Below are positions 24,412-36,321 of a DNA stretch of 64,000 nt, piece after piece (the stretch's first letter is position 1; the number at the start of each line of letters is the position of its first letter). The notes below the pieces were generated by a model. It was given only the letters and a program-made list of their open reading frames with translations, was not told the DNA's origin and ran no database searches. Made by a program: the position numbers and the translations under genes. The DNA is from Flavobacterium sandaracinum (GTDB lineage: Bacteria > Bacteroidota > Bacteroidia > Flavobacteriales > Flavobacteriaceae): contig NZ_SMFN01000016.1 in the NCBI RefSeq assembly GCF_004349135.1, positions 1 to 64,000 of the forward strand. Reading direction: 5' to 3'.

Positions 24412-25365
24412 ATGACACATGCTTTAAACATTGTTTGGAACCCATCAGAAGGAATCGATTTAGGCTTTTTTATAATTAGGTATTACAGTTTAATGTTTGT
24501 CATTGCTTTTGGATTAGGCTGGTATATCATGAAAAATATTTTCGATCGCGAAGGCGAATCGATAGAAAAATTAGACTCTTTATTCATCTGGACCGTATTA
24601 GCGACTTTGATTGGTGCTCGTTTAGGACATGTTTTCTTTTACGATTGGGAGTATTACCGCAATCATTTATTAGAGATATTCTTACCCATAAGAGAAAATC
24701 CAAACGAAGCTCTATTTAGCATTATTAAAGGTTGGGAATTTACTGGTTTTCAAGGATTAGCAAGCCACGGAGCTGCAATTTCTATCATTATTGCTATGTA
24801 CTTCTACAGTAAAAATATACTAAAAAAACCGCAGTTATGGATTTTGGATCGCGTGGTAATTCCTGTTGCCAGCGGTGCTATTTTCGTCAGATTGGGTAAC
24901 TTTTTCAATTCGGAAATCATAGGGTATGAAACAACTTCTCCCTTTGGAATAAAATTCATAAAAGACCACTTTAGTCCTATGGACGCTGTCAATGCAACCC
25001 AAATAGCTAATCCTAAAGAGGCTTACACCGCCATTGCAACAGACCCTAAATTTGCGGCTTTATTAGAACAAGTACCAGTAAGACATCCTACGCAATTGTA
25101 CGAAGCATTTTGTTATGTTTTTGTTTTTGCAATATTATTTTTCTTGTATTGGAAAACTCAAAAAAGAAAATATACAGGATTTATTTTCGGAATGTTTCTA
25201 GTGCTATTGTTCACGGTTCGTTTTATTGTAGAATCCGTTAAGGAAAGCCAAGGCGGTTTTGAAAGTGCTCTCGGATTATTTTCAACAGGGCAATGGCTTA
25301 GCATTCCTTTTGTACTTATAGGATTGTATTTTATATTTACTGCTGAAAGAGAAATTACGAATTAA
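24412..25365 (+). CDS. lgt: Phosphatidylglycerol--prolipoprotein diacylglyceryl transferase
   Basis: A 317-residue integral membrane enzyme that transfers diacylglycerol to the lipobox cysteine of prolipoproteins. About seven spans are visible. Family motifs include GARLGHVFFYDWEYY, GLASHGAAI, the signature RLGNFFNSEIIGYETTSPFG and HPTQLYEAFCYV. A 30-residue insertion between the signature and HPTQLYE (about 190-222) is commonly seen in Bacteroidota Lgt. It serves the several lipoproteins in the window, such as those at 8.3 and 34.6 kb. It ends at a terminator shared with the convergent PagL-like gene. Confidence 0.96.
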   Translation: MTHALNIVWNPSEGIDLGFFIIRYYSLMFVIAFGLGWYIMKNIFDREGESIEKLDSLFIWTVLATLIGARLGHVFFYDWEYYRNHLLEIFLPIRENPNEALFSIIKGWEFTGFQGLASHGAAISIIIAMYFYSKNILKKPQLWILDRVVIPVASGAIFVRLGNFFNSEIIGYETTSPFGIKFIKDHFSPMDAVNATQIANPKEAYTAIATDPKFAALLEQVPVRHPTQLYEAFCYVFVFAILFFLYWKTQKRKYTGFIFGMFLVLLFTVRFIVESVKESQGGFESALGLFSTGQWLSIPFVLIGLYFIFTAEREITN

Positions 25366-25387
25366 AAAAAATAATTTGAAAGCAAAG

Positions 25388-25427
25388 AAAAGCGTTATCC
25401 GGATCAAAACAGGTAACGCTTTTTTTA
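25388..25427. terminator. Bidirectional terminator between lgt and the PagL-like gene
   Basis: AAAGCGTTA (25389-25397) pairs with TAACGCTTT (25414-25422). It is flanked by A and T runs and located between convergent genes, overlapping the end of the minus-strand gene. Confidence 0.8.
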
Positions 25428-26039
25428 TAGTGCAAACAAAAATCCCAAGTCGATATTTTTAGTAGTATATCCGGCATTCCTTTTTTGTAACCCAGCGTTA
25501 GATACATGTCTAATACTTGGCCTTAAATCAATCGATATTCTATTAACGTTAATAGTAAATCCAAAAGCAACAACGTCAGCAAAGGCAAAACCTTTAGATA
25601 ATCGCTCCGTTTCTGTATCCGTAATCAAAGGACCTACACTACCCAAAGCGTAGATACTGACTTGTTCAGAAAGTGGTTTCCTGACTAGAAATCCTAAATT
25701 CAAAACATGCTCTTTTATATCCTTTAACTTTGTGTATCGTTCTCGTTTTTCTATGTAATCCGGTTCGTCTGGCTCAATAAAATACAAATTCAAGAGTTGG
25801 TGCGTTGTGAAATTAAGTTCTGGCTGGACAAGAATTTGATAACTAAACGTTTTTGTTTCTTTTACTCTGAAATAAAATTGCAACTTATAATAGTGATTAG
25901 TATAAGAGTAATTTTTATTTTCGAATTCATTACCTAATCCATAAGCAATACCTACGTGAACCTTACTGTCTTTGACTTGCGCATAAGTTAACATTATGGG
26001 ACAACAAATAAACAAAATGAAAAGTACAATCCTAGACAT
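25425..26039 (-). CDS. Acyloxyacyl hydrolase / PagL-like outer membrane protein
   Basis: A 204-residue outer membrane barrel with signal peptide (residues 1-20, ending MLTYA before QVKD). The C-terminal segment RPSIRHVSNAGLQKRNAGY carries the H-x-S-N pattern of PagL-type lipid A 3-O-deacylases (H178, S180). The last strand ends NIDLGFLFAL. PagL removes an acyl chain from lipid A in the outer membrane. The third catalytic residue of PagL, a glutamate 14 residues after the histidine, is not obvious here (T192), so activity is uncertain and a structural homologue is possible. Divergent from secDF's end, with no partner genes. Confidence 0.72.
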   Translation of the reverse strand: MSRIVLFILFICCPIMLTYAQVKDSKVHVGIAYGLGNEFENKNYSYTNHYYKLQFYFRVKETKTFSYQILVQPELNFTTHQLLNLYFIEPDEPDYIEKRERYTKLKDIKEHVLNLGFLVRKPLSEQVSIYALGSVGPLITDTETERLSKGFAFADVVAFGFTINVNRISIDLRPSIRHVSNAGLQKRNAGYTTKNIDLGFLFAL

Positions 26040-26120
26040 AACCCTGAATATAAAACCAGAAAATTAACTACAAAACTCACTGGTAAATTAATAAAAAAAA
26101 GATTCAAATTCAAGTAAAAA

Positions 26121-26155
26121 AAAAGAGATTCAACTTTCGCTGAATCTCTTTTTGT
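26121..26155 (-). terminator. Terminator after secDF
   Basis: AAAGAGATTCA (26122-26132) pairs perfectly with TGAATCTCTTT (26141-26151). A long A run precedes it on the plus strand, which gives a U tract for the minus-strand transcript. Confidence 0.85.
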
Positions 26156-26174
26156 AAAATTATATAAAAGTATT

Positions 26175-29147
26175 TTAGCCTTCTTGATGCGCTTTTTCTA
26201 CTTTAATTTTATCTTCTTTAGAAATTGTATCAACCAATACTGGCGTAGCAATAAACAATGAAGAATACGTTCCTACTACAATACCAACCAACATAGCGAA
26301 GATAAATCCTCTAATAGATTCTCCACCAAAAATAAACATGATCAACAATACCACAATCATCGTTAATGAAGTATTGATTGTTCTGGACATCGTTGTGTTA
26401 ATAGATTGATTTACAATTTCAGAAAAAGTACCTTTAGTTTTACCAGATAAATACTCTCGAACTCTATCAAATACAATCACGGTATCATTCATGGAATATC
26501 CAATAACCGTTAAAATTGCTGCGATAAAATGCTGGTCAATCTCCATACCAAAAGGCATGAATTTATAACACAAAGAGTAAATTCCTAATACAAAAATAAC
26601 ATCGTGCGCAACTGCAGCAATCGCACCTAAACTATATTGCCATTTTCTGTAACTGATCATTAAGTATAAGAAAACAATTGCCATTGCTCCTAATACTGCC
26701 CAATAAGCGTTTGTTTTAATATCTTCTGCAACTGTAGGACCAACTTTAGAAGCTTGTAGAATTCCTACTTTTTTTCCTTCATAAGCGTTTACAAATTTAT
26801 CGTATGTAATATCTGAAGAATAATGCTTTTTTAAGGTGTTAAACAATAATTTATTTACCTCTTCATCAGCTTTAATTCCTGGCTCTTGTACTTTATATTT
26901 AGTTGTAATTTTCAATTGATTAGTACTACCAAATACCTTTACTTCGGCACTACCTTCAAAAACTTGCGCTAATTCTGCTTTCACAGTTTCAGTTTCAATT
27001 GGTTTTTCGAAACGCACTTGGAATGTTCTTCCTCCAACAAAATCAACTCCTTGATCTAGACCATTTGTTGCTAAAGAAACAACACTGATGATAACCACGA
27101 TACTAGAGAACAAATAGGTCCATTTTTTCATCCCTAAGAAATCAAAATGAAAGTTGTTAAACATATTCTTAGAGAAGTTAGTAACAAACGTCAAATTATT
27201 CTTTTTGCTAATGTTCCAATCTATAAAGATTCGCGCAATAAAAATAGAAGTAAATAATGAAGTTATAATACCAATTAACAATGTAGTAGCAAATCCTTTA
27301 ATTGGTCCTGAACCAAAAATAAATAAAACAGCACCCGTTAAAATGTGCGTAACATTCGCATCAGTAATTGATGACATAGCTCCTCTCCAACTATACGATG
27401 TCTTAACAGCTTCTTCCAACGTTTTACCTGCTCTTAATTCCTCTTTTGCTCTTTCATAAATAATAATATTCGCATCTACCGCTGTACCCATTGTCAAAAC
27501 GATACCGGCAATACCAGGCAATGTCAGAACAGCTCCAAGACTTGCTAAAATTCCAAACAAGAAAAGTAAGTTTATCGCCAATGCAATATTAGCATACCAA
27601 CCTGCTTTACCATAGTAAATCATCATCCAAAGGGATACAATAAGTAAACCGATAATTGCTGAATTAGTACCATTATCAATTGCTTCTTGACCTAAGGATG
27701 GCCCAACAACTTCTGACTGAACAATATCGGCAGTAGCTGGCAATTTACCTGCTCTTAAAACATTAGCTAAATCTTTAGTTTGTGTGACATCAAAAGCTCC
27801 AGATATCTCAGATCTACCACCTGAAATTGGACCACTTGAAACTCCTGGTGCAGAATAAACTACTTCATCAAGAACAATAGCGATATTGCTTTTTTGAGTA
27901 TACGCTCTACCTGTTAATTCTTCCCAAGATTTTGCCCCTTGACCATTCATTTGCATGGAAACTGCTGGCTTCCCTGATTGATCAAAAGTATCTTTTGCAT
28001 CAGTAATAACACCACCAGCCATGGCAGGCACATTGTCTCTATTTCCTTTTAAAGCATACAGTTCCAAAACTTCAATATCTTTAGCCTTAGCATCTTTAAT
28101 TGTAGTTGGTATACCCCAAACAAATTTAGCATAACGTTGCTCTGCTGTTAAAAGAATTCGGATATCAGCTCTTTTGAAATAACCATTAATTGTTGCCGTA
28201 TCTTTTGGAGAGAAAAGCCCTAAAACTGGACCTCCACCTTGTCCAACAATTTTATCAAATAAAGGATTTTCCCCTTTTTTAGCTGAAGTTGAATCTTTCG
28301 AATCTGCAAGCAAAGCACTTAAAGAATCCTTTACTACTGGCTTAACCTCAGTAGTTTTGATTTCTGTTTTCTTCAATGATTCATTAGCCGCCATTAAGAA
28401 ATTACCAATTTCTTCAATTTTGTATGTTTCCCAAAACTGCAATTGAGCAGTGCTTGATAATAATTTCTTAGCACGATCTACATCTTTTGCACCCGGAAGT
28501 TCAACAAGTATTTGACCTGAATTTCCTAATTTTTGGATATTAGGTTGTGTTACGCCAAATTGATCAATACGTTTTCTTAAAACGCCAAAAGCACTTTCTA
28601 CCGATTCATCAACTTTTCTTTTGATAATTTTTTGAACCTCTGAGTCGGTCATTTGAAAATCGACACCACCTTCACCTTGCAAACTTCTGTTTGCAAAAAT
28701 ATCTGGAGATGCTAATTTTACCGTTCCTTTTGAATTAGCTTCAAAAGCATCAAAAAACTTGTCTAGATATGGTTTATTCCCCTGCAAATCAGCAGTTGCA
28801 TCAGCCAAAGATTTATTAAAAACTGGATTTTTAGAATTATTCGATAATCCTTTTAAAATGTCTTTTACAGAAATTTGAAGGATAACATTAATCCCTCCTT
28901 CTAAATCTAGCCCTTTATTGATTTGTTTATCACTTACTTCATTAAAAGTAAAATTGGTAAAGCCAAGGTTAAATACTTTTTCTTTACCGATAGAGTCTAA
29001 ATATTTAACTTCTTTGTCAGCATTCCCATTAGCAAAAGATTTTGCATCGTTTTTTACTTTGCTTGCCACAAAAGTGAAAGAAAGTTGGTAAATACTTACC
29101 AATGCAAATAGAATTGCGAAAAATTTAATAAGTCCTTTATTCTGCAT
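26175..29147 (-). CDS. secDF: Fused protein translocase subunits SecD and SecF
   Basis: A 990-residue fusion of SecD and SecF, the proton-driven accessory of the SecYEG translocon. One N-terminal span (about 8-28) precedes the large periplasmic SecD domain with GLDLEGGINVILQ and SAFGVLRKRIDQFGV. Five SecD spans follow, including MGTAVDANIIIYERAKEE. The SecF half begins near residue 670 with DQGVDFVGGRTFQVRFEKP and ends with spans carrying GYSMNDTVIVFDRVRE. The fusion and length (about 1000 residues) are typical of Bacteroidota. Compared with E. coli, the SecD periplasmic region has a lysine- and serine-rich insertion near 280-300. Confidence 0.97.
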   Translation of the reverse strand: MQNKGLIKFFAILFALVSIYQLSFTFVASKVKNDAKSFANGNADKEVKYLDSIGKEKVFNLGFTNFTFNEVSDKQINKGLDLEGGINVILQISVKDILKGLSNNSKNPVFNKSLADATADLQGNKPYLDKFFDAFEANSKGTVKLASPDIFANRSLQGEGGVDFQMTDSEVQKIIKRKVDESVESAFGVLRKRIDQFGVTQPNIQKLGNSGQILVELPGAKDVDRAKKLLSSTAQLQFWETYKIEEIGNFLMAANESLKKTEIKTTEVKPVVKDSLSALLADSKDSTSAKKGENPLFDKIVGQGGGPVLGLFSPKDTATINGYFKRADIRILLTAEQRYAKFVWGIPTTIKDAKAKDIEVLELYALKGNRDNVPAMAGGVITDAKDTFDQSGKPAVSMQMNGQGAKSWEELTGRAYTQKSNIAIVLDEVVYSAPGVSSGPISGGRSEISGAFDVTQTKDLANVLRAGKLPATADIVQSEVVGPSLGQEAIDNGTNSAIIGLLIVSLWMMIYYGKAGWYANIALAINLLFLFGILASLGAVLTLPGIAGIVLTMGTAVDANIIIYERAKEELRAGKTLEEAVKTSYSWRGAMSSITDANVTHILTGAVLFIFGSGPIKGFATTLLIGIITSLFTSIFIARIFIDWNISKKNNLTFVTNFSKNMFNNFHFDFLGMKKWTYLFSSIVVIISVVSLATNGLDQGVDFVGGRTFQVRFEKPIETETVKAELAQVFEGSAEVKVFGSTNQLKITTKYKVQEPGIKADEEVNKLLFNTLKKHYSSDITYDKFVNAYEGKKVGILQASKVGPTVAEDIKTNAYWAVLGAMAIVFLYLMISYRKWQYSLGAIAAVAHDVIFVLGIYSLCYKFMPFGMEIDQHFIAAILTVIGYSMNDTVIVFDRVREYLSGKTKGTFSEIVNQSINTTMSRTINTSLTMIVVLLIMFIFGGESIRGFIFAMLVGIVVGTYSSLFIATPVLVDTISKEDKIKVEKAHQEG

Positions 29148-29327
29148 TATTACTAAAAATTAATTATTTTTTATTTATTTATTTTTGCTTTAAACCTTAT
29201 AGAATAACACTTTACATTCATTTTTAACATTAAAAAAGAATATTTCGGGCTACCTCATTTTTTTTAAACCGAGCAAATATATAATTAACGTTAAGATTAA
29301 CCAATTTATTTATAGATTAATCTCAAG

Positions 29328-29357
29328 AAAAAGACTGCAATGATGCAGTCTTTTCTT
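29328..29357 (-). terminator. Terminator after mdh
   Basis: AAAAGACTGCA (29329-29339) pairs with TGCAGTCTTTT (29344-29354), with loop ATGA. Confidence 0.8.
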
Positions 29358-29373
29358 TTTTATATGTAAATTT

Positions 29374-30309
29374 TTATACCAAAATCGATTTTAAAGCGTC
29401 ATTCATTTGTCTGACAGCATCTGCACTTTTAGAAAATAATGCTTTTTCAGCATCATTCAGTTTAATATCAAGAATTTCTTCCACTCCATTTTTACCAATA
29501 ATACATGGAACACCAATACAGATATCATTTTGGCCATATTCTCCTTCAACGAAAACAGAACATGCAATCATTTTCTTTTGATCATTCAAAATACTGTCCA
29601 CCAAGAAAGCAACTGAAGCTCCCGGAGCATACCAAGCTGATGTTCCAAGAAGTCCTGTAAGTGTAGCTCCTCCAACCATAGTATCTGCAGCTACTTTTTG
29701 CAATTCTTCTTCCGATAAAAATTGAGAAACTGGGATTCCGTTATAAGAAGCTAATCTTGTCAAAGGAATCATAGTTGTATCACCATGTCCACCAATAACC
29801 ATAGCTGAAATATCATTAGCCGGTTTGTCTAAAGCCAAAGACAAATACGTTCTAAAACGAGAGCTGTCTAACGCTCCACCCATACCAATAATTCTGTTTT
29901 TTGGTAATCCCGTAGATTTCAATGCCAAGTAGGTCATCGTGTCCATTGGATTAGAAACTACTACTATAATAGTATCCGGTGAATGCTTTAAAACATTCTC
30001 AGCAACCGTTTTTACGATTCCTGCATTAATCCCTATTAATTCTTCACGAGTCATTCCTGGTTTTCTTGGAATTCCTGATGTAATCACGACTACATCACTT
30101 CCTGCTGTTTTAGAATAATCATTAGTAACGCCTGATACTTTGGTATTAAAACCCGTATTAGTAGCGCATTGCATGATATCTAATGCTTTACCTTCAGCAA
30201 AACCTTCTCTAATATCCAATAATACTACTTCACTGGCAATTCCTCTATAAGAAATCACATCCGCACATGTCGCTCCTACATTTCCTGCTCCTACAATGGT
30301 AACTTTCAT
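29374..30309 (-). CDS. mdh: Malate dehydrogenase
   Basis: A 311-residue NAD-dependent, LDH-type malate dehydrogenase of the citric acid cycle, which interconverts malate and oxaloacetate. The dinucleotide fold starts VTIVGAGNVGA (7-13). D32 in LLDIREG indicates NAD preference. The substrate loop carries R82 and R88 (PRKPGMTREE), where arginine at 82 specifies malate over lactate. The catalytic pair is D148 and H175 (IGGHGDTTM). The length is normal. It follows gyrB on the same strand with an 86-base gap. Confidence 0.97.
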   Translation of the reverse strand: MKVTIVGAGNVGATCADVISYRGIASEVVLLDIREGFAEGKALDIMQCATNTGFNTKVSGVTNDYSKTAGSDVVVITSGIPRKPGMTREELIGINAGIVKTVAENVLKHSPDTIIVVVSNPMDTMTYLALKSTGLPKNRIIGMGGALDSSRFRTYLSLALDKPANDISAMVIGGHGDTTMIPLTRLASYNGIPVSQFLSEEELQKVAADTMVGGATLTGLLGTSAWYAPGASVAFLVDSILNDQKKMIACSVFVEGEYGQNDICIGVPCIIGKNGVEEILDIKLNDAEKALFSKSADAVRQMNDALKSILV

Positions 30310-30395
30310 ATTTTAAAGTTTATTCGGTTAATTGTTAATTTGGTTACTTGTTATTGTGTTAATCTATTCGAATGAAAACGAATGGTTACATTAAT

Positions 30396-32345
<1,950 letters not shown>

Positions 32346-32378
32346 TTATTGTAAAAAATGTAATTTTCGTATAACACG

Positions 32379-32386
32379 CAAATATA
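32379..32386 (-). promoter_or_regulatory. Candidate -7 box for gyrB
   Basis: The minus strand reads TATATTTG, an exact TAnnTTTG, about 40 bases before the gyrB ATG. A second TTTG occurs just upstream, but at only 8 bases distance. Confidence 0.5.
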
Positions 32387-32464
32387 TAAAAACGCAAATT
32401 ATATAACCGTTAAAATCCCTTTTTAAGCCCTTAAGTTATTAACATTTGTTCATATAAATACAAA

Positions 32465-32492
32465 AAAACGCTCCCATAATTGAGAGCGTTCT
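32465..32492 (-). terminator. Terminator after the first asparagine synthetase gene
   Basis: AACGCTC (32467-32473) pairs with GAGCGTT (32484-32490). It is preceded on the plus strand by seven A, which are U in the minus-strand transcript. Confidence 0.75.
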
Positions 32493-32520
32493 TCATTTAT
32501 AAAAAATTCAAATTTTTGCA

Positions 32521-34137
32521 TCAAACTATAACTCCTGTTTTAGCAATTTCAACATCCGCTTTAACGTGTGCTGCATTGGCTCTTCCGCTTGGATCTAGGT
32601 TTTCTTGCCATTTCGGAATCCATTTCCTAACCGTTTGTGCCGAGCTTACTTGCGGATAATATTTATTAAATATCAATCTGTATAAATAAGCTTCTTTAGT
32701 GGTTGGTGCGTTATAAGGAAATTCCGTTGCAGCTCCGGCTAATTGCTCATCCGTAACTTGTGTCGCACAATAATCAATCAAATCATCAATCCACTTGTAT
32801 CCTACTCCATCTGAAAATTGTTCTTTTTGCCTCCACAAAACTTCTTCAGGGAGATAAGGGTTTTCAGGTGTATCAAATGCTTTTCTTAAAATGTATTTTT
32901 CTTTTCCATTGTACGTTTTTGGCATCTTTTCTTCTGCTTTGATACGAACGGCCAAATCTAAGAACGCTTTATCTAAAAATGGAACTCTAGTCTCTAAACC
33001 ATGGGCCATGGTTGATTTATCTGCTCTTAATAAATCAGCAGTGAATAATTTCTGCACTCTTTCGATGGTTTCCTTTTGAAAATCTTCCGCTGACGGTGCA
33101 TTTCTAAAATACAAATACCCGCCAAAAATCTCATCGGCTCCTTCGCCCGAAAGCACCACTTTTATTCCTAAATCAGTAATTGCTTTTGATAAAAAATACA
33201 TGGGCGTACTGGCTCGTATTGAAGTCACATCATATGTTTCCAGATGCCAAATTAATTTATCTAAGATCTGAATTCCATCTTCAACAGTAAAATGAATTTC
33301 GTGATGTTCTGTTCCTAAATACTCCGCTACTTTTCTGGCGGCCGCCGCATCCGGTGCATCCGCATCTAAGCCGATAGAAAATGAATGTAATTTTTTACCG
33401 CTTTCCGCCAATAATCTAGAAGCAATTGCTGAAGTCAAGGAAGAATCCAATCCTCCCGAAAGCAATACTCCAATAGGTACATCGCTCATTAAACGCTTGC
33501 GAGTCGCTTCGGTTAACGTTTGCCTGATTAATTCCAAATCTAATGCTTGGTCGGCTTTTAAATAATCTTCGTATTCCGGTTTGTAATATTTTACAAAACC
33601 TGTTTTTGCAGTGTAATAATGTCCCGGTGGAAAAGTAGAAAATGTTTTACATTGATCCGCAATAGGTTTCATTTCAGATGCGAAATAGATCCTTCCTCTT
33701 TCGTCCAAACCATAATACAACGGTTTCACTCCCATTGGGTCTCTGCCAGCAATAAAATCATCGCCATCAACTACTACAAAAGCCCAATCGCCGTCTAGCA
33801 TGTTACAGAAATCATAACCAAACTCTTCGTATAAATGCACAATAACCTCGGAATCTGATTTGGTTCTAAAAGTATGTTCTTTCAAAACTCCATCTCTTAA
33901 TTCCTGATGATTGTATATCTCGCCATTATGAACCATATAGGCTGTTTTCGTACCTTTTATAGGTTGTTTTCCAGAATGCAAATCGATTATAGACAAGCGT
34001 TCATGACTTAAAATATGCCCTTTTTCAGTAACCTGCAAATCGCTTTCATCCGGACCACGATGCGTCATTCTTTTTGAAAGTTCCCCAAATAACTGTTCCT
34101 CTTTTCCTCTTCCGATAATGGCTAATATTCCGCACAT
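32521..34137 (-). CDS. asnB: Asparagine synthase (glutamine-hydrolysing), paralogue 1
   Basis: A 538-residue class II amidotransferase. The N-terminal Ntn glutaminase domain begins MCGILAIIG with the catalytic Cys2 and contains MTHRGPDES and VHNGEIYNHQEL. The synthetase domain has the PP-loop LSGGLDSSLTSA near residue 235 and LSGEGADEIFGGYLYF. It makes asparagine from aspartate, glutamine and ATP. A second, clearly homologous gene of the same type lies 2.4 kb upstream on the same strand. The two differ in length and N-terminal sequence, so they are not a recent exact duplication. Confidence 0.95.
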   Translation of the reverse strand: MCGILAIIGRGKEEQLFGELSKRMTHRGPDESDLQVTEKGHILSHERLSIIDLHSGKQPIKGTKTAYMVHNGEIYNHQELRDGVLKEHTFRTKSDSEVIVHLYEEFGYDFCNMLDGDWAFVVVDGDDFIAGRDPMGVKPLYYGLDERGRIYFASEMKPIADQCKTFSTFPPGHYYTAKTGFVKYYKPEYEDYLKADQALDLELIRQTLTEATRKRLMSDVPIGVLLSGGLDSSLTSAIASRLLAESGKKLHSFSIGLDADAPDAAAARKVAEYLGTEHHEIHFTVEDGIQILDKLIWHLETYDVTSIRASTPMYFLSKAITDLGIKVVLSGEGADEIFGGYLYFRNAPSAEDFQKETIERVQKLFTADLLRADKSTMAHGLETRVPFLDKAFLDLAVRIKAEEKMPKTYNGKEKYILRKAFDTPENPYLPEEVLWRQKEQFSDGVGYKWIDDLIDYCATQVTDEQLAGAATEFPYNAPTTKEAYLYRLIFNKYYPQVSSAQTVRKWIPKWQENLDPSGRANAAHVKADVEIAKTGVIV

Positions 34138-34174
34138 AACACTATATTTTTATTTTTTACCAATTCTAAGTCGA

Positions 34175-34204
34175 CAAATATGCAATAGGAGTTACAAACA
34201 CAAA
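34175..34204 (-). promoter_or_regulatory. Candidate promoter for asparagine synthase paralogue 1
   Basis: The minus strand has TTTG (34201-34204), 18 bases, then CATATTTG (34175-34182; one mismatch to TAnnTTTG), about 40 bases before the ATG. Confidence 0.45.
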
Positions 34205-34344
34205 ACATAATTGGTGCATTTAGTTACTATTTAAAACCAAAAAGTGAATTTTATCTTAAAAATGTAATTTAAATACCAATAAATTAAAATATTCTATTTC
34301 AACTGTAAACTATCGCTATATTCTAAAATAAACAGCATCAATTT

Positions 34345-34511
34345 TAAACATATAAGTCATGTAAGTTTAAAAAAGTCAGTTTCTCAAATCGTGATTAAAA
34401 GGGAATATAAGTTAAAAACGTTCTTTGCAAGGCTATATGACTTTACTTAAATGAACTTTTAGATTTATTTGATTTTATTCAAATTAAAAACTTATGTGAC
34501 TCCTATGTTTT
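34345..34511. repeat. Imperfect inverted repeat (ATAAGTCATGTAAG family)
   Basis: AACATATAAGTCATGTAAGTTT (near 34346) faces AAACTTATGTGACTCCTATGTT (near 34488) with 18 of 22 positions complementary. Between them lies a further related segment, CTATATGACTTTACTTAAATGAAC. The same sequence family forms the hairpin at 11271-11314. It occupies most of the 443-base gap between the asparagine synthase and amidohydrolase genes. No gene was seen there. Confidence 0.5.
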
Positions 34512-34580
34512 AACAATCTATTCTACAAAATGCTGTTATTTGAAAAATTAAGCGTGACTTATCAAAGACTGACAATTCAA

Positions 34581-36206
34581 TTACTTCACTTTCTTCCCTT
34601 TTAAATAGGTGTTGATAGGTTTCATTTTTACTATTTTATTTTCTTCCACTTTTATTAAATCCTGATCAAACATCACAAAATCAGCCCATTTTCCCACTTC
34701 CAAACTTCCCTTTTCTTTTTCTTCGAAATTAGAAAAAGCAGCCCAAATAGTCATTCCTCTTAAAGTTTCTTCTCTAGTCAACGCATTTTCCATTTGGAAA
34801 CCGCCTTTTGGATATTCCTTACTGTCTTTTCTGGCTACTGCAGCATGAAAAGTCAACATCGGATTCACTTCCTCCACAGGAAAATCAGTTCCTAAAGCTA
34901 CCATTCCTGCTTTTTGAAGCAATTTTTTATAAGCATACGCATTTTTAAGACGTTCTTTTCCTAATCGGTCTCCAGCCCAATACATATCAGATGTGGCGTG
35001 CGTAGGTTGAACCGAAGGAATAATTCCGAATTTGAAATAGTCAAAATCGGCCTCACGTAAAACTTGGGCGTGCTCAATCTTCCATCTTCTATCCTTTGTA
35101 TCGGCTAACACTTCTTTATATATTTTTAAAATCACTGTATTGGCAGAATCTCCAATAGCATGCGTATTCAACTGAAACTTTGAAGCCGCAAGTTGTTTTG
35201 CTACCTCTTTTAATCCGGAAATAGGTGCCAACAAAGCACCATATTGATTTGGACTATCGGAATATGGATTATGCATACAAGCGCCACGAGAACCCAAAGC
35301 GCCATCGCCATACATTTTAAAAGAACGAACATTTAGATTATCCGTTTTATAAATTCCTTTTTTTAGATACAAATCGATATTTTTTTGATTTGCAGTAACC
35401 ATAGCATATACGTTAAGCGTCATCACTTTTGCTTTTTGCAAACTGTCTATCAAATGAATCACATCAGGATCTAAACCCGCATCATTTACGGTTGTCAATC
35501 CATAATCAAACATCACTTTTTCAGCATCTAGCAAAGCCGCTATTTGTATTTTACGGGTTGGTTTTGGAATTATCTTAAACACTAATTCCATCGGATTATC
35601 AACCAGAATTCCTGTTGGCTCTCCATTTACAATTTCAATTTGACCACCATCTGCATTCGTATCTTTGGTGATTCCTGCTAATTTCAACGCTTTACTGTTA
35701 ACGATAATCGCATGACCGTCAACTCTATTTAACACCACAGGAATATCAGGAAAAGCAACATCTAATTCTGCTTTTGTAGGATACTTTTTTACTTTCCAAT
35801 CGTTTTGATCCCAACCGTTACCTACAATAAACGTTGGATTCTTCTCTTTTTGAAAAGCTTTTAAACGAGTAATTATTTCGTCCATACTTTTAGTATCACG
35901 TAAGTCAACCTCCTGCAGGCTTAATCCATAATTGTAAAAATGGCAGTGTGCATCAAACAAGCCGGGATAGATGAATTTTCCTTTCGCTTCAATAGTGTTT
36001 TTGGATTCATATTGTTTAGTAATGTCACTATCTGTGCCAATGGCGACGATTTTCCCTTTATCGATCGCCATAGCCGAAGCTTGCGAAAAAGAGTTGTTAA
36101 CCGAGTAAATGGTGGCATCTGTAATAATGGTATCAACAGCAATTTTATTTTTTTGATCACAGGAAATCAATAAAAATAAAGCTAGGAACAGTGAAATAGA
36201 TTTCAT
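34581..36206 (-). CDS. Amidohydrolase-family lipoprotein (YtcJ-like)
   Basis: A 541-residue protein when started at the ATG at 36204-36206. The longer frame adds 13 residues before an otherwise perfect lipoprotein signal. The lipobox is LFLLISC with C16. Metal-binding motif HxH is at 87-89 (PGLFDAHCHFYN). Later motifs include DAGLDPDVIHL, KMYGDGALGSRGA, LNTHAIGDSAN, KIEHAQVLREAD and GTDFPVEEVNP, as in the amidohydrolase 3 family of long-chain metal hydrolases. It should hydrolyse C-N bonds of an unknown substrate at the envelope. It sits between two asparagine synthase genes, but a joint role is not evident. Confidence 0.88.
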   Translation of the reverse strand: MKSISLFLALFLLISCDQKNKIAVDTIITDATIYSVNNSFSQASAMAIDKGKIVAIGTDSDITKQYESKNTIEAKGKFIYPGLFDAHCHFYNYGLSLQEVDLRDTKSMDEIITRLKAFQKEKNPTFIVGNGWDQNDWKVKKYPTKAELDVAFPDIPVVLNRVDGHAIIVNSKALKLAGITKDTNADGGQIEIVNGEPTGILVDNPMELVFKIIPKPTRKIQIAALLDAEKVMFDYGLTTVNDAGLDPDVIHLIDSLQKAKVMTLNVYAMVTANQKNIDLYLKKGIYKTDNLNVRSFKMYGDGALGSRGACMHNPYSDSPNQYGALLAPISGLKEVAKQLAASKFQLNTHAIGDSANTVILKIYKEVLADTKDRRWKIEHAQVLREADFDYFKFGIIPSVQPTHATSDMYWAGDRLGKERLKNAYAYKKLLQKAGMVALGTDFPVEEVNPMLTFHAAVARKDSKEYPKGGFQMENALTREETLRGMTIWAAFSNFEEKEKGSLEVGKWADFVMFDQDLIKVEENKIVKMKPINTYLKGKKVK

Positions 36207-36321
36207 AATTAAAAATTTAGTTAGGCTAATATAAAAAAACTCCACCTAATTATTTGAGACAAAGCGGAATTATAACGTATTTTCAAATTCTATACTTCTA
36301 CATGAATATAATTTCCATAAA

